64,000 bases of DNA from Pedobacter sp. SYSU D00535 (GTDB lineage Bacteria > Bacteroidota > Bacteroidia > Sphingobacteriales > Sphingobacteriaceae). Positions within the stretch are counted from its first letter, which is position 1. Each line of letters starts with the position of its first letter. This document shows positions 56,752 to 64,000 of the stretch, one piece after another. Both the position numbers and the translations under genes were made by a program. Location of the stretch: assembly GCF_017355855.1 (NCBI RefSeq), contig NZ_JAFEWD010000011.1, positions 62,001-126,000 on the forward strand, read 5' to 3'. The notes below the pieces were generated by a model. The model ran no database searches. It was not told the origin of the DNA and worked only from the letters and a program-made list of their open reading frames with translations.

Positions 56752-56796
56752 CAATGAATTTTTTGGATTTTGCCAAAAGTACGGAAAAAAGCGAAA

Positions 56797-57432
56797 TCAG
56801 ACAGCCATGGCTGAATCGAGATCTTCCTCCACCTGAGCAAAAAGGTCCAGCTGCGGATCGGTTACCCTGAAGGTCTTCCGGTGAAAGGGAGAGAAACCTA
56901 GTTTAATAACTGCCTCCCGGTGTTTAATAGTAGGATAGCCTTTGTTGCTCGCCCAGTCGTACTCCGGGTGCAGACTGGCGATATTATGCATGTAATCGTC
57001 TCGATAGGTCTTTGCAAGGATAGAAGCGGCGGCTATTGAATAATATTTTCCATCACCTTTAACGATGCAGGCGTGCGGCAATTCTCCGTACTTCTTGAAG
57101 CGGTTACCATCAACAATTACGAAGCCAGGCTTAATGCTTAACTGGTCAAGAGCACGATGCATCGCCAGAAATGAAGCGTTAAGGATATTAATTCTGTCAA
57201 TCTCCTGATGATCCACCTGGGCAACCGCAAAAGCGAGCGCCTTCTTCTCAATCAATTTGCGTAGCTTGTAACGATCCTCCTCCTTCAACTGCTTTGAATC
57301 AGTAAGCAATTTATGTTTGAAGTTTTTGGGAAGTATAACGGCAGCAGCGAAAACAGGTCCTGCCAGGCATCCTCTGCCAGCCTCATCACACCCAGCTTCA
57401 ACAAACTCGTCCTGGTAAAAAGGAGAAAGCAT
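56797..57432 (-). CDS. rnhB: Ribonuclease HII
   Basis: 211 residues. The type 2 RNase H motif CDEAGRGCLAGPVFA (Asp-Glu pair at about 15-16) and the later VIVDGN and SIAAASILAKTYRDD carry the active-site acids. It removes RNA from RNA-DNA hybrids and single ribonucleotides. First gene of an rnhB-gcvT-comB string, 94 bp after the SpoIIE-type phosphatase gene. Confidence 0.97.
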   Translation of the reverse strand: MLSPFYQDEFVEAGCDEAGRGCLAGPVFAAAVILPKNFKHKLLTDSKQLKEEDRYKLRKLIEKKALAFAVAQVDHQEIDRINILNASFLAMHRALDQLSIKPGFVIVDGNRFKKYGELPHACIVKGDGKYYSIAAASILAKTYRDDYMHNIASLHPEYDWASNKGYPTIKHREAVIKLGFSPFHRKTFRVTDPQLDLFAQVEEDLDSAMAV

Positions 57433-57526
57433 TGTACAAACAGATTTACAAGTTGAAGCTTACCTCAGCTTCACTTTTCTCAAAATTAATGGTTTAGATC
57501 AGAATTAAGAAAGGAGATTTTACACA

Positions 57527-58774
57527 CTAATGCACCTTCAGTGTTAGTAAGGTGATATCGTCGGAGTTCATTTTCGCCTTATAGTGGCTCTGGATATCTG
57601 CCAAGATGTTTTTATTGATTTCCTGCGCACAAAGAGGTTTATGCAGCTTCAGATAGTGCACCAATTCATCCTCCAAAATGAACACTTCTTCGTCGGGACT
57701 TTCAATAAGACCATCCGTATAGTTAAAAACAAGGGAATCTTTCTTCAGTACCAGCTTACCGGTATTCACAAAGGGAAGTTCGTCAAAGATACCCAACATT
57801 GTAGTACCTTCCTTCAGGTATCTTACATCACCGCCAGAAATTAAAATAGGTGAATTATGCCCAGCATTTACAAATTCCATTTCCCTGGTAAGCTCGTTAT
57901 ATCTTCCCAGGAACAAAGTAATAAAACGTTCTCCTTTAGTATTTGAGGTAACCAGGTCATTCAGCTTACGAATAATCTTATCAAGATTATGTTCAACAGA
58001 GGCCCACGCCCTTAAACTTGCCTGAAGGTTAGCCATTAGCAAGGCCGCGGAGACACCCTTTCCTGAAACATCCGCAATGCACCATAAAAACTCATTTTTA
58101 TCGAGCCGGATAAAGTCAAAATAATCGCCTCCAATGTTTTGGTGGGGAAGGTAAGTAGCAGCCACTTCAAACGTGTCGCTCTGCGGTAGCTTAAGCGGAA
58201 CAAGCATACTTTGCACCTCGCTGGCCAGCTCCATATCTCGCTGCATCCGTTCCCGCTGCACCCGTTCTTTAAAAAGTTTCTTATTCTCCAGCGCTACGAT
58301 GATAATATTGATCAGCGTTTGTATAAAATTAAGCTCATGACTCAAAAGTTCGGGTCGTGTATGAAAATCACCAATCAGCACAAAAGCAAGGGTATTGCTT
58401 TTATGGCGTACCGGCACAAAGTAATCATACTTGTTTAGCAGCTCATCGACGTGGCTATTGAGAGAAGTAATGGTTTTGATGGAAACGAGATGCGGACAGG
58501 CTTGCAGCAGTGATTTTACATTCTCATTATCCCCGCCATATTTAGAAGCACAGTAAAATTGATCGCCCTCTTTTACTAGCAGCCGCATTTTACCCACATT
58601 AAGGTTAACGCGAAGCACCACTTCGAGCATCTCAAACAGCACTGAGGAAGCGCTATTTTTGTTGATGGCCAATGTCACCTCTAGCAAGGCATTCAACTCC
58701 GCCTGTCGCTTCAGCAACAGCTGAATGAGATCATTTTCATCAGGCTCCTTATGTCCGCTTTTGATTGGTTCCAA
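57527..58774 (-). CDS. GAF-domain PP2C/SpoIIE-type serine phosphatase
   Basis: 415 residues. A GAF-like sensing domain fills about 28-170, a short helix follows, then a SpoIIE/PP2C-like phosphatase (about 200-414). Metal-binding segments are visible: GGDYFDFIRLD, CIADVSGKGVSAALLMANLQ, FVNAGHNSP and FNYTDGLIES. RsbU-like proteins of this type dephosphorylate anti-sigma antagonists or other partners in stress signalling. No sigma factor or antagonist gene lies beside it, so the target is unknown. It appears cytosolic. Confidence 0.93.
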   Translation of the reverse strand: MEPIKSGHKEPDENDLIQLLLKRQAELNALLEVTLAINKNSASSVLFEMLEVVLRVNLNVGKMRLLVKEGDQFYCASKYGGDNENVKSLLQACPHLVSIKTITSLNSHVDELLNKYDYFVPVRHKSNTLAFVLIGDFHTRPELLSHELNFIQTLINIIIVALENKKLFKERVQRERMQRDMELASEVQSMLVPLKLPQSDTFEVAATYLPHQNIGGDYFDFIRLDKNEFLWCIADVSGKGVSAALLMANLQASLRAWASVEHNLDKIIRKLNDLVTSNTKGERFITLFLGRYNELTREMEFVNAGHNSPILISGGDVRYLKEGTTMLGIFDELPFVNTGKLVLKKDSLVFNYTDGLIESPDEEVFILEDELVHYLKLHKPLCAQEINKNILADIQSHYKAKMNSDDITLLTLKVH

Positions 58775-58880
58775 ACTGCTGTTTAAGCTCTAAAAATAAC
58801 AATTATACATTTAAAAATACCGGCGCCCCGTTATCATTAACAAATTTAGAAACCTTCCAGATACTTTTTTTTAAAATATC

Positions 58881-60011
58881 TCATCTTACCAACCTTTCTT
58901 TCCAGACATATTTACCTGAGTTACCGGCAACGCCGATGTAAATGATATAAAGAATATGAAGCAGTGTTAATACCGGGAGGATTGCAATCAGGCCGCTCCT
59001 TCTCGCAAATCTCGTCAGTGGAACCAAAAAAATTAGTTCAACTGTAGCCTTTAGCAAAAGCACCAGTCCTGCCAGTAACAGAAATTGTGGATTAAAAAAG
59101 CCTAGAATCACATTAGCAAAAATCATCACATTGAAAGCCCAGATTGCGACGCCCAGAACAACGATTTTCTTGTCCTTATATCTGGTACTTTTTGAGGCCC
59201 AGCGCTTACGCTGACGAATGAACTCCTTCAAAGTGGATTTTGCATAGGTATAAACAACAGCGTCTTCTGACTTGCAAAAGCCAATACTATTGGGATAAGC
59301 TGATGCTACCTTATGCAAAAACAGCTCATCGTCTCCGGATGCCAGGTCATCGATTCCCTTAAATCCTTTTAGCTCGAAAAAAACATCTCTTCGATAAGCT
59401 AGATTAGCGCCATTACAGGTAGAGGGCATTTTATTTCCTATGGAAGAAGCTCCCAAACCGATCAGGTATAAAAATTCAAGGGTTTGCAGGCGTTCAAAAA
59501 GGCTCTTCTCTTTAAAATACAGTACCGGTGAAGATATCAGTTTGCTGTCGGTCGCTTCATAAAAACCGACAATCGTTCGCAGCCACTTATTACCCATCCT
59601 GCAGTCCGCGTCGGTAGTGATTACCAGTTCACCTGTGGCTTTATTTATAGCCTCGGTAATTGCCTTTTTTTTGTATGAATTGAGCGCCTGATTCTCGTTC
59701 AGTCGGATCAACTGTGCGCCTTGACCCGCGTAAGATGCTACGACCTCCGCGGTCTTGTCAGTCGAATGGTCGTCAACGATGATCAGCTCAAGCAAGTGCT
59801 TTGGGTAATCTTGCTTAAGAATGTCTTCGATCGTCTCGGCGATGATAGCTTCTTCGTTTCGGGCGGCAATAAGCACACTAACTTTTGTGTGAGGATTTGC
59901 TGGAAATCCAGCTACAGGGGAAATTCGTTTCCACCCCCTTCTGAAAAACAGGACCACCACCACATATACCAACGCGAGCAGAATGGTAAAAACGCTAACT
60001 ATTACTACCAA
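58881..60011 (-). CDS. Family 2 glycosyltransferase, membrane-bound
   Basis: 376 residues. One N-terminal membrane helix (1-~24) is followed by a GT-A domain with VSVLIAARNEEAII, IVDDHSTDKT, the metal-binding TTDADCR and the acceptor-site RQRKRW motif (QxxRW type), then about three C-terminal membrane helices. It is processive-type GT2 architecture (hyaluronan/cellulose-synthase-like), adding sugars to a lipid or polysaccharide at the inner membrane. It overlaps the upstream membrane-protein gene by 17 bp, so the two are translationally linked. Substrate unknown. Confidence 0.93.
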   Translation of the reverse strand: MVVIVSVFTILLALVYVVVVLFFRRGWKRISPVAGFPANPHTKVSVLIAARNEEAIIAETIEDILKQDYPKHLLELIIVDDHSTDKTAEVVASYAGQGAQLIRLNENQALNSYKKKAITEAINKATGELVITTDADCRMGNKWLRTIVGFYEATDSKLISSPVLYFKEKSLFERLQTLEFLYLIGLGASSIGNKMPSTCNGANLAYRRDVFFELKGFKGIDDLASGDDELFLHKVASAYPNSIGFCKSEDAVVYTYAKSTLKEFIRQRKRWASKSTRYKDKKIVVLGVAIWAFNVMIFANVILGFFNPQFLLLAGLVLLLKATVELIFLVPLTRFARRSGLIAILPVLTLLHILYIIYIGVAGNSGKYVWKERLVR

Positions 60012-60966
60012 AGAAATTTAGTTTAAAGACGAAAACAGAGCCTAAAATAGCAGGAATGATGAGATTTACCAACCAAATACAGGCGGTTGCAGCCATGATA
60101 GCCAATTCCTGATCAGTGATAAATCCAAAAAAGTAAGTGGCAGTGAGTGTTCGAACCCCAACATCCAGAAAGTCGAGGGAAGGCAGGGCGGATTGGATAA
60201 AAAACAAAATAAACACCATCATGCTCATTTCGAACAGATGCATTTCAGGAATTAACATACTGATGATAAGGCAGTACTGCGAGGTAAAAACAGCAAACCT
60301 GGCGAGACAATAGGCAAATACCACGGTCAAGTCTCTGGTACTATATCGTGCTAGCAATCCAAAAAACCGCTTAAACTTCCTTAGGAATTTCACTCTGACG
60401 AGGAGCCTACCGATAAGTTCGATATTGAAATAAAAAACGAAGAAAAAAGCACAAAAGAACAGTACTAAAACTGCCAGCGCATAATCCAACAGAATGTTTA
60501 GCTCAAGAAAGCGGATGACGAACCATAAGATTGCACAGGCACCCAGCATATTGGTAATCACCATTTGACCTACTGCACCAACGCTCATTGCCACCACTCC
60601 CAAAATCCGTCTACGGGGCGACAAGAAAAATACCCTCCCCCCGTACTCCCCAATTCTGTTAGGAGTAAAAACAGCAAGGGTAAGTCCGCAGAACACTGAC
60701 TCTATCGACTTCCAAACAGATATACCTTCGACTTTCTTGATCAGGAACTTCCACTTCAACGCTTCCAGAAACCAGTTCAACAGCATCAATACAAGCACCA
60801 ACCCCAAAGTCAGGTAGACTTGAGCAAGTGACAATGCCGATACCAACTGGCGAAAATTAGAGAGGTTCGCATTGTTGTTAAGCTTGGAATAAATAAAGAC
60901 GGCAGCAAAAACAAGTATTGCCACTTTGAAAAAAAGGTTTAGAAGTTTTTTATCCGCTTTTACCAA
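59995..60966 (-). CDS. Lysylphosphatidylglycerol synthase transmembrane-region family protein (UPF0104)
   Basis: 323 residues with about eight hydrophobic spans, matching the flippase-like TM domain of MprF/YbhN proteins without the aminoacyl-transfer domain. Recognisable segments are GLTLAVFTPNRIGEYGGRVFFL and SALPSLDFLDVGVRTLTATYFF. It may move a lipid or lipid-linked sugar across the inner membrane. It overlaps the GT2 gene downstream by 17 bp, so both probably act on the same glycolipid. It diverges from ruvC, with 83 bp between the chosen starts. Confidence 0.9.
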   Translation of the reverse strand: MVKADKKLLNLFFKVAILVFAAVFIYSKLNNNANLSNFRQLVSALSLAQVYLTLGLVLVLMLLNWFLEALKWKFLIKKVEGISVWKSIESVFCGLTLAVFTPNRIGEYGGRVFFLSPRRRILGVVAMSVGAVGQMVITNMLGACAILWFVIRFLELNILLDYALAVLVLFFCAFFFVFYFNIELIGRLLVRVKFLRKFKRFFGLLARYSTRDLTVVFAYCLARFAVFTSQYCLIISMLIPEMHLFEMSMMVFILFFIQSALPSLDFLDVGVRTLTATYFFGFITDQELAIMAATACIWLVNLIIPAILGSVFVFKLNFFGSNS

Positions 60967-61049
60967 CTCTGACTGTTTGCTGCAATTTTACAAACAATTT
61001 TATGAATAGCCGGAGATGGCCTCAGCGAATATTCGTATTATTGTTTAAG

Positions 61050-61631
61050 ATGCAGAAAGAAAAGGCGACCGAGCGGGTTATTTTAGGAATAGATCCAGGA
61101 ACAGCGGTGATGGGGTATGGACTGGTTAAAGAGGTAAAGCGACAGTCTGAACTCATCAGCATGGGGATTGTAAAACTAGAGCACCTAGACGACCACCCCT
61201 TGAAGCTGAAGCGTATTTTCGAAAAAACAGTCGCCTTGATAGACGAATACCAGCCTGACTGCCTGGCCATAGAAGCCCCTTTTTACGGCAAAAACATCCA
61301 GGTGATGCTCAAGCTTGGACGAGCACAGGGGGTGGCAATGGCAGCCGCACTATCGAGGGGCCTGCCTATTTTTGAATATTCCCCACGAAAGATCAAACAA
61401 TCTATTACAGGAAACGGCAATGCGACAAAGGAGCAGGTAGCTGCGATGCTTCAAACTTTGTTGAAATTTAAGGAAACGCCTCAGTTTCTTGACGCCACAG
61501 ACGGCTTAGCCGTTGCCATGTGCCATTCTTTTCAACAGCTAAGCACAGGAGGCACTAGCAAAAAAAATTATTCGGGTTGGGAATCTTTTATTAAAGACAA
61601 CCAAAAAAGAGTTGTATCGGCGGATAAATAG
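61050..61631 (+). CDS. ruvC: Crossover junction endonuclease RuvC
   Basis: 193 residues from ATG at 61050 (MQKEKATERVILGIDPGT). An ATG at 61002 in the same frame would add a basic, unconserved stretch and is less likely. Catalytic acids are in GIDPGTA, EAPFYGKN and DATDGLAVAMCH. It cuts Holliday junctions with RuvAB. It converges on the hit gene, with a shared hairpin between the stops. Confidence 0.96.
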   Translation: MQKEKATERVILGIDPGTAVMGYGLVKEVKRQSELISMGIVKLEHLDDHPLKLKRIFEKTVALIDEYQPDCLAIEAPFYGKNIQVMLKLGRAQGVAMAAALSRGLPIFEYSPRKIKQSITGNGNATKEQVAAMLQTLLKFKETPQFLDATDGLAVAMCHSFQQLSTGGTSKKNYSGWESFIKDNQKRVVSADK

Positions 61632-61633
61632 AA

Positions 61634-61661
61634 AAGAGCTAAGGCCTAAGCCAAAGCTCTT
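61634..61661. terminator. Hairpin between converging ruvC and hit genes
   Basis: Nested stems AAGAGCT / AGCTCTT and GGC / GCC. It overlaps the hit stop codon. T-richness after the stem is slight (CTGATTTTG), so termination is weakly supported. Confidence 0.4.
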
Positions 61662-62041
61662 CTGATTTTGTCTGCAGTTTGCTGCAGTTCCTCCTTGGTA
61701 GGATTAAGTTTTTTCCGCGAGAAATTAATATCATCCATACGATTCATGGGTATCAGATGGATGTGTACATGTGGCACCTCCAATCCAATTACGGCTACCC
61801 CCACGCGGACACAAGGTATAGCAGCCTTTAAACCTATGGCAATTTTTTTAGCGAAAGCCTGCAGCCCCAGATAAGTTTCATCCTCCAAATCAAAAATATA
61901 ATCAACCTCCTGCTTGGGAATCACCAAAACATGCCCCTCAACAAGTGGATTAATATCGAGAAAAGCAAGGAACTGTTCATCCTCTGCCACTTTATAAGCT
62001 GGTATTTCTCCCGCAACTATTTTTGAGAAGATCGAAGCCAT
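61646..62041 (-). CDS. HIT family nucleotide-binding protein
   Basis: 131 residues. The HxHxHxx motif appears as PHVHIHLIP (about residues 94-102), with FLDINPLVEGHVLVIPK before it. HINT-type HIT proteins hydrolyse AMP-lysine-like or AMP-amidate bonds. It starts 2 bp after the greA stop, in a greA-hit operon common in Bacteroidota. Confidence 0.95.
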   Translation of the reverse strand: MASIFSKIVAGEIPAYKVAEDEQFLAFLDINPLVEGHVLVIPKQEVDYIFDLEDETYLGLQAFAKKIAIGLKAAIPCVRVGVAVIGLEVPHVHIHLIPMNRMDDINFSRKKLNPTKEELQQTADKIRRALA

Positions 62042-62043
62042 TG

Positions 62044-62517
62044 CTATCTGCTTATTTCCAAAATTTCAAATTCCATTTTTCCTGCCGGCACCGCTATTTC
62101 CGCTTTGTCGCCTACTGATTTCCCTAGCAAGCCCTGCGCAATAGGGGATTTAACCGAGATTTTACCCGATTTAAGATCTGCTTCTGTTTCTGAAACCAGC
62201 TGGTAGGTCATGGTAGCACCGTTCTTTACATTTTTGATTTTCACGATTGAAAGTGCTAGCACTTTGGAGGTATCCAGCTTAGATTCATCAATCAACCGGG
62301 CACTTGCCAAGGTCTCTTCCAGCTTAGCAATTTTTGCTTCGTGCAGGCCCTGAGCTTCTTTTGCGGCATCATATTCAGCATTTTCTGAAAGATCGCCTTT
62401 GTCTCTTGCCTCAGCTATAGCTCTTGCAATTTGTGTACGTCCTTCTGTCTTTAGGAAGTGTAATTCTTCCTTAAGTCTTTCCAATCCTTCTTTAGTATAA
62501 TAAGTTACCTCTGCCAT
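62044..62517 (-). CDS. greA: Transcription elongation factor GreA
   Basis: 157 residues. The N-terminal coiled coil (about 1-75) carries the acidic tip DKGDLSENAEYDAAKE that reaches the RNA polymerase active centre. The C-terminal FKBP-like domain has SPIAQGLLGKSVGDKAEI. It rescues backtracked polymerase by stimulating RNA cleavage. It is followed by hit within 2 bp. Its leader contains a hairpin with a T-rich tail right after the promoter, hinting at attenuation. Confidence 0.97.
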   Translation of the reverse strand: MAEVTYYTKEGLERLKEELHFLKTEGRTQIARAIAEARDKGDLSENAEYDAAKEAQGLHEAKIAKLEETLASARLIDESKLDTSKVLALSIVKIKNVKNGATMTYQLVSETEADLKSGKISVKSPIAQGLLGKSVGDKAEIAVPAGKMEFEILEISR

Positions 62518-62534
62518 TGCGTCCCTTTTTGTTC

Positions 62535-62588
62535 AACTAGTATAAAAAACAAACAAGACTACACCTGCCTTCGCTGATATAGTCTTGT
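62535..62588 (-). promoter_or_regulatory. Hairpin with T-rich tail in the greA leader (possible attenuator)
   Basis: Minus strand: perfect 9-bp stem ACAAGACTA / TAGTCTTGT with an 18-base loop, then TTGTTTTTTATAC. It starts about 12 bp after the promoter -7 box and lies 36 bp before the greA ATG. Confidence 0.5.
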
Positions 62589-62599
62589 CCTGAGTGGTA

Positions 62600-62631
62600 C
62601 GAAGATATATTTACTGAATAAGAAAAGCAAA
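62600..62631 (-). promoter_or_regulatory. Promoter of greA-hit
   Basis: Minus strand: TTTG (62628-62631), a 20-bp spacer, TATCTTCG (62600-62607), one base off the TAnnTTTG consensus. Confidence 0.6.
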
Positions 62632-62747
62632 TTTTAGGGTAGGTTCGCTCAGTTAAAAGGCTTAACTTTTATATAACCTTTCCAAAAAGTCCACGTAATA
62701 AGGGCATCAGGCTCTACTACGGAAAGCCTGATAGTTGATAATTAGAA

Positions 62748-62966
62748 ATGAAGGCTCTCGAAAAACACAAACTTTTACGCATTACCTTTCTGTTCCTGCT
62801 CTGCTTTCTTTTTTCGATTGCAAGCTACAGCCAAGACTGCAGTGAATACGAGCTTATACCTGGGTGCGAGGGGGACATAGATGCTCCTCTTGATGCTGGA
62901 ACAAGCATTTTACTTACCCTTGGCGCCATCTACGGTGCTAAAAAAATCAGAGACAGCAGAAATTAA
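62748..62966 (+). CDS. Small exported protein with PID-CTERM-like C-terminal sorting signal
   Basis: 72 residues. A signal peptide (to about residue 29, SIASYSQ) is followed by a short Cys-containing region (DCSEYELIPGCEGD). The C-terminal tripartite tail has APLDAG, a hydrophobic TSILLTLGAIYGA and a basic KKIRDSRN. This resembles the PID-CTERM sorting signal of Bacteroidota (P-I/L-D, membrane span, Lys-rich end). Between signal and tail there are only ~15 residues, so it may be a minimal substrate or a carrier peptide. The last 4 bases overlap the converging kinase gene. Confidence 0.7.
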   Translation: MKALEKHKLLRITFLFLLCFLFSIASYSQDCSEYELIPGCEGDIDAPLDAGTSILLTLGAIYGAKKIRDSRN

Positions 62967-63817
62967 ACTGCTTCATTTTGCCGGATAATAAATTCCGCGA
63001 TATCTCTTACAGGCTGCCTCAACACTTTTCCCAGCTTCAGTTTATTCTTTAGACACACTGTTTCCAACACATCTTTAAAAAAATAGGCAACTGACCCTAC
63101 AAAGTGACATGGGTACGATTGATAATATGAATAGGGAGCCAGGTTGGTATCGACGAAGGCCTGGAAAGCTTCATCCAATAACTCCTCAACAAAAGGATTG
63201 CCCCTATTGCTACTCAGGAACTGTGAAAATGAAGACAGGTACAGATTGGGCAGCTGACGTTGATAGACGTTAGTAATAATCAGGTCTTTAGTAAGCGAAT
63301 ACTCCGCTTGAAACTTACGCTTTAGCGCTCCAGGCATTCTGCCATACAAAAAAGAAGTAAGCAGTCTTTTACCAAGATCGCTTCCCGACCCTTCATCTCC
63401 TAGTATAAATCCCAGGCCATGGGTGCTCGCACTGACTTCGGCACCGTCGTAGAAAGCGACGCTTGAGGAGGTTCCCAGCACACAGGTAAATCCCTTACTG
63501 TCTCCACAGGTGGCGTATACAGAACCCAGTGTATCTGTTTCAACATTGATGAAGGCGTTTTTCAGCACTGTCGACAAGGCATTAGAAACAATCTCTCGCT
63601 TATCGGGACTGGTACAGCCCTCCCCAAAAAAATGCACCTCGTCTATTTTATCGAGGTTATTTTTAATCTCAGTTTTCTGGGCAATAATTTTTGCTATTTC
63701 TTTCTCGGAGACGAAAAATGGGTTTATCCCCTTGGTTGTAAACTCAATCGGATCTGCGTTTACTGAAGTTATTATCCAATCTGTTTTTGATGAACCGCTA
63801 TCGGCTACTAAAATCAT
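62963..63817 (-). CDS. BadF/BadG-type N-acetylglucosamine kinase-like protein
   Basis: 284 residues of the ASKHA fold: phosphate-1 loop ADSGSSKTDW (5-14), LGTSSSVAFYDG, and GLGFILGDEGSGSDLGKRLL (typical of GlcNAc kinase-like members). It likely phosphorylates an amino sugar such as GlcNAc or MurNAc with ATP in the cytosol, perhaps in wall recycling along with murQ at 40852, though the two genes are far apart. Its ATG overlaps the stop of a receiver-domain gene (ATGA), so it is co-translated with that gene. Confidence 0.9.
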   Translation of the reverse strand: MILVADSGSSKTDWIITSVNADPIEFTTKGINPFFVSEKEIAKIIAQKTEIKNNLDKIDEVHFFGEGCTSPDKREIVSNALSTVLKNAFINVETDTLGSVYATCGDSKGFTCVLGTSSSVAFYDGAEVSASTHGLGFILGDEGSGSDLGKRLLTSFLYGRMPGALKRKFQAEYSLTKDLIITNVYQRQLPNLYLSSFSQFLSSNRGNPFVEELLDEAFQAFVDTNLAPYSYYQSYPCHFVGSVAYFFKDVLETVCLKNKLKLGKVLRQPVRDIAEFIIRQNEAV

Positions 63818-64000
63818 TCTTTTATTTCTTCCAGCACTTTGCTTGTTAATGGCTTCCCTATGAATTTAGTCACTAAATTGTTCCCCTGGATTTTCTTTAA
63901 ATCGTTCGGATCAAGAGACGAAGAGAGTACGTATATTTTAACACCCGACCCTTCGGCGCCCCTTAAATGATTAAGTTCTTGTAAGAGCTCAAAACCGCTC
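63814..64000 (-). CDS. Response regulator receiver domain protein (C-terminal part; 5' end outside window)
   Basis: 62 codons (61 residues and the TGA stop) are visible on the minus strand. They read SGFELLQEL, then IYVLSSSLDPNDLKK, and end near FIGKPLTSKVLEEIKE. This matches the last third of a REC domain: helix after the phospho-Asp loop, the beta-4 Ser, and the conserved Lys of KPL. It stops right after the last REC helix, so it is probably a stand-alone receiver. The TGA overlaps the kinase ATG. The phospho-Asp is beyond base 64000. Confidence 0.85.
   Translation of the reverse strand, partial: SGFELLQELNHLRGAEGSGVKIYVLSSSLDPNDLKKIQGNNLVTKFIGKPLTSKVLEEIKE

Overview
The window looks like chromosome from a Bacteroidota bacterium, most likely Sphingobacteriales (Pedobacter/Mucilaginibacter-like). 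The evidence is a PorP/SprF-type protein next to a giant protein with a gliding-type (type B) C-terminal type IX secretion (T9SS) domain, a hybrid two-component system with a periplasmic propeller, promoters of the Bacteroidota TTG/TAnnTTTG type, and bifunctional ThrA. Gene content is mostly core housekeeping. No phage, plasmid, IS element or CRISPR array was recognised.

Layout. 1-3066: a propeller-type hybrid sensor kinase, cut by the window edge. 3151-6980: metE plus a divergent MetF-like gene behind a cobalamin riboswitch, facing an Lrp-type regulator. 7690-11942: a small secreted NTF2-like protein and a 1233-residue multi-PAS hybrid kinase. 11943-12904: no supportable gene. 12905-15705: an AraC regulator, an SDR-fold protein without the usual catalytic residues, a small membrane protein and a thioredoxin-reductase-like flavoprotein with a Tat-like leader. 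15870-35584: the dominant feature, a 6261-residue surface protein of about 44 tandem Calx-beta units with a T9SS type B tail, followed 5 bp later by its PorP/SprF-like partner. 35796-36371: five tRNA genes (3 Glu, 2 initiator Met), partly a duplicated fMet-Glu unit. 36481-42270: era, der, a small lipoprotein, a carboxy-terminal protease, murQ and a conserved hypothetical. 42320-46302: metH behind a SAM-I riboswitch. 46367-47118: a secreted hypothetical and tRNA-Thr. 47214-52775: the thr operon (leader peptide, thrA, thrB, thrC and a coupled HAD phosphatase) with a well-formed attenuator. 53047-64000: rsgA-dtd-mazG, rnhB-gcvT-comB, a SpoIIE-type phosphatase, a glycosyltransferase with an LPG-synthase-like membrane protein, ruvC, greA-hit, a PID-CTERM-like small protein, a BadF-type sugar kinase and a partial response regulator.

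How it fits together. Methionine synthesis is set up with two isozymes under different RNA switches: B12 should turn off metE, and SAM should turn off metH. Threonine synthesis appears to be controlled by ribosome stalling on a Thr-rich leader peptide. The giant protein and its PorP/SprF partner resemble the SprB/SprF gliding-adhesin arrangement and are the most striking accessory system. Three ribosome-assembly GTPases (era, der, rsgA) lie in the same window.
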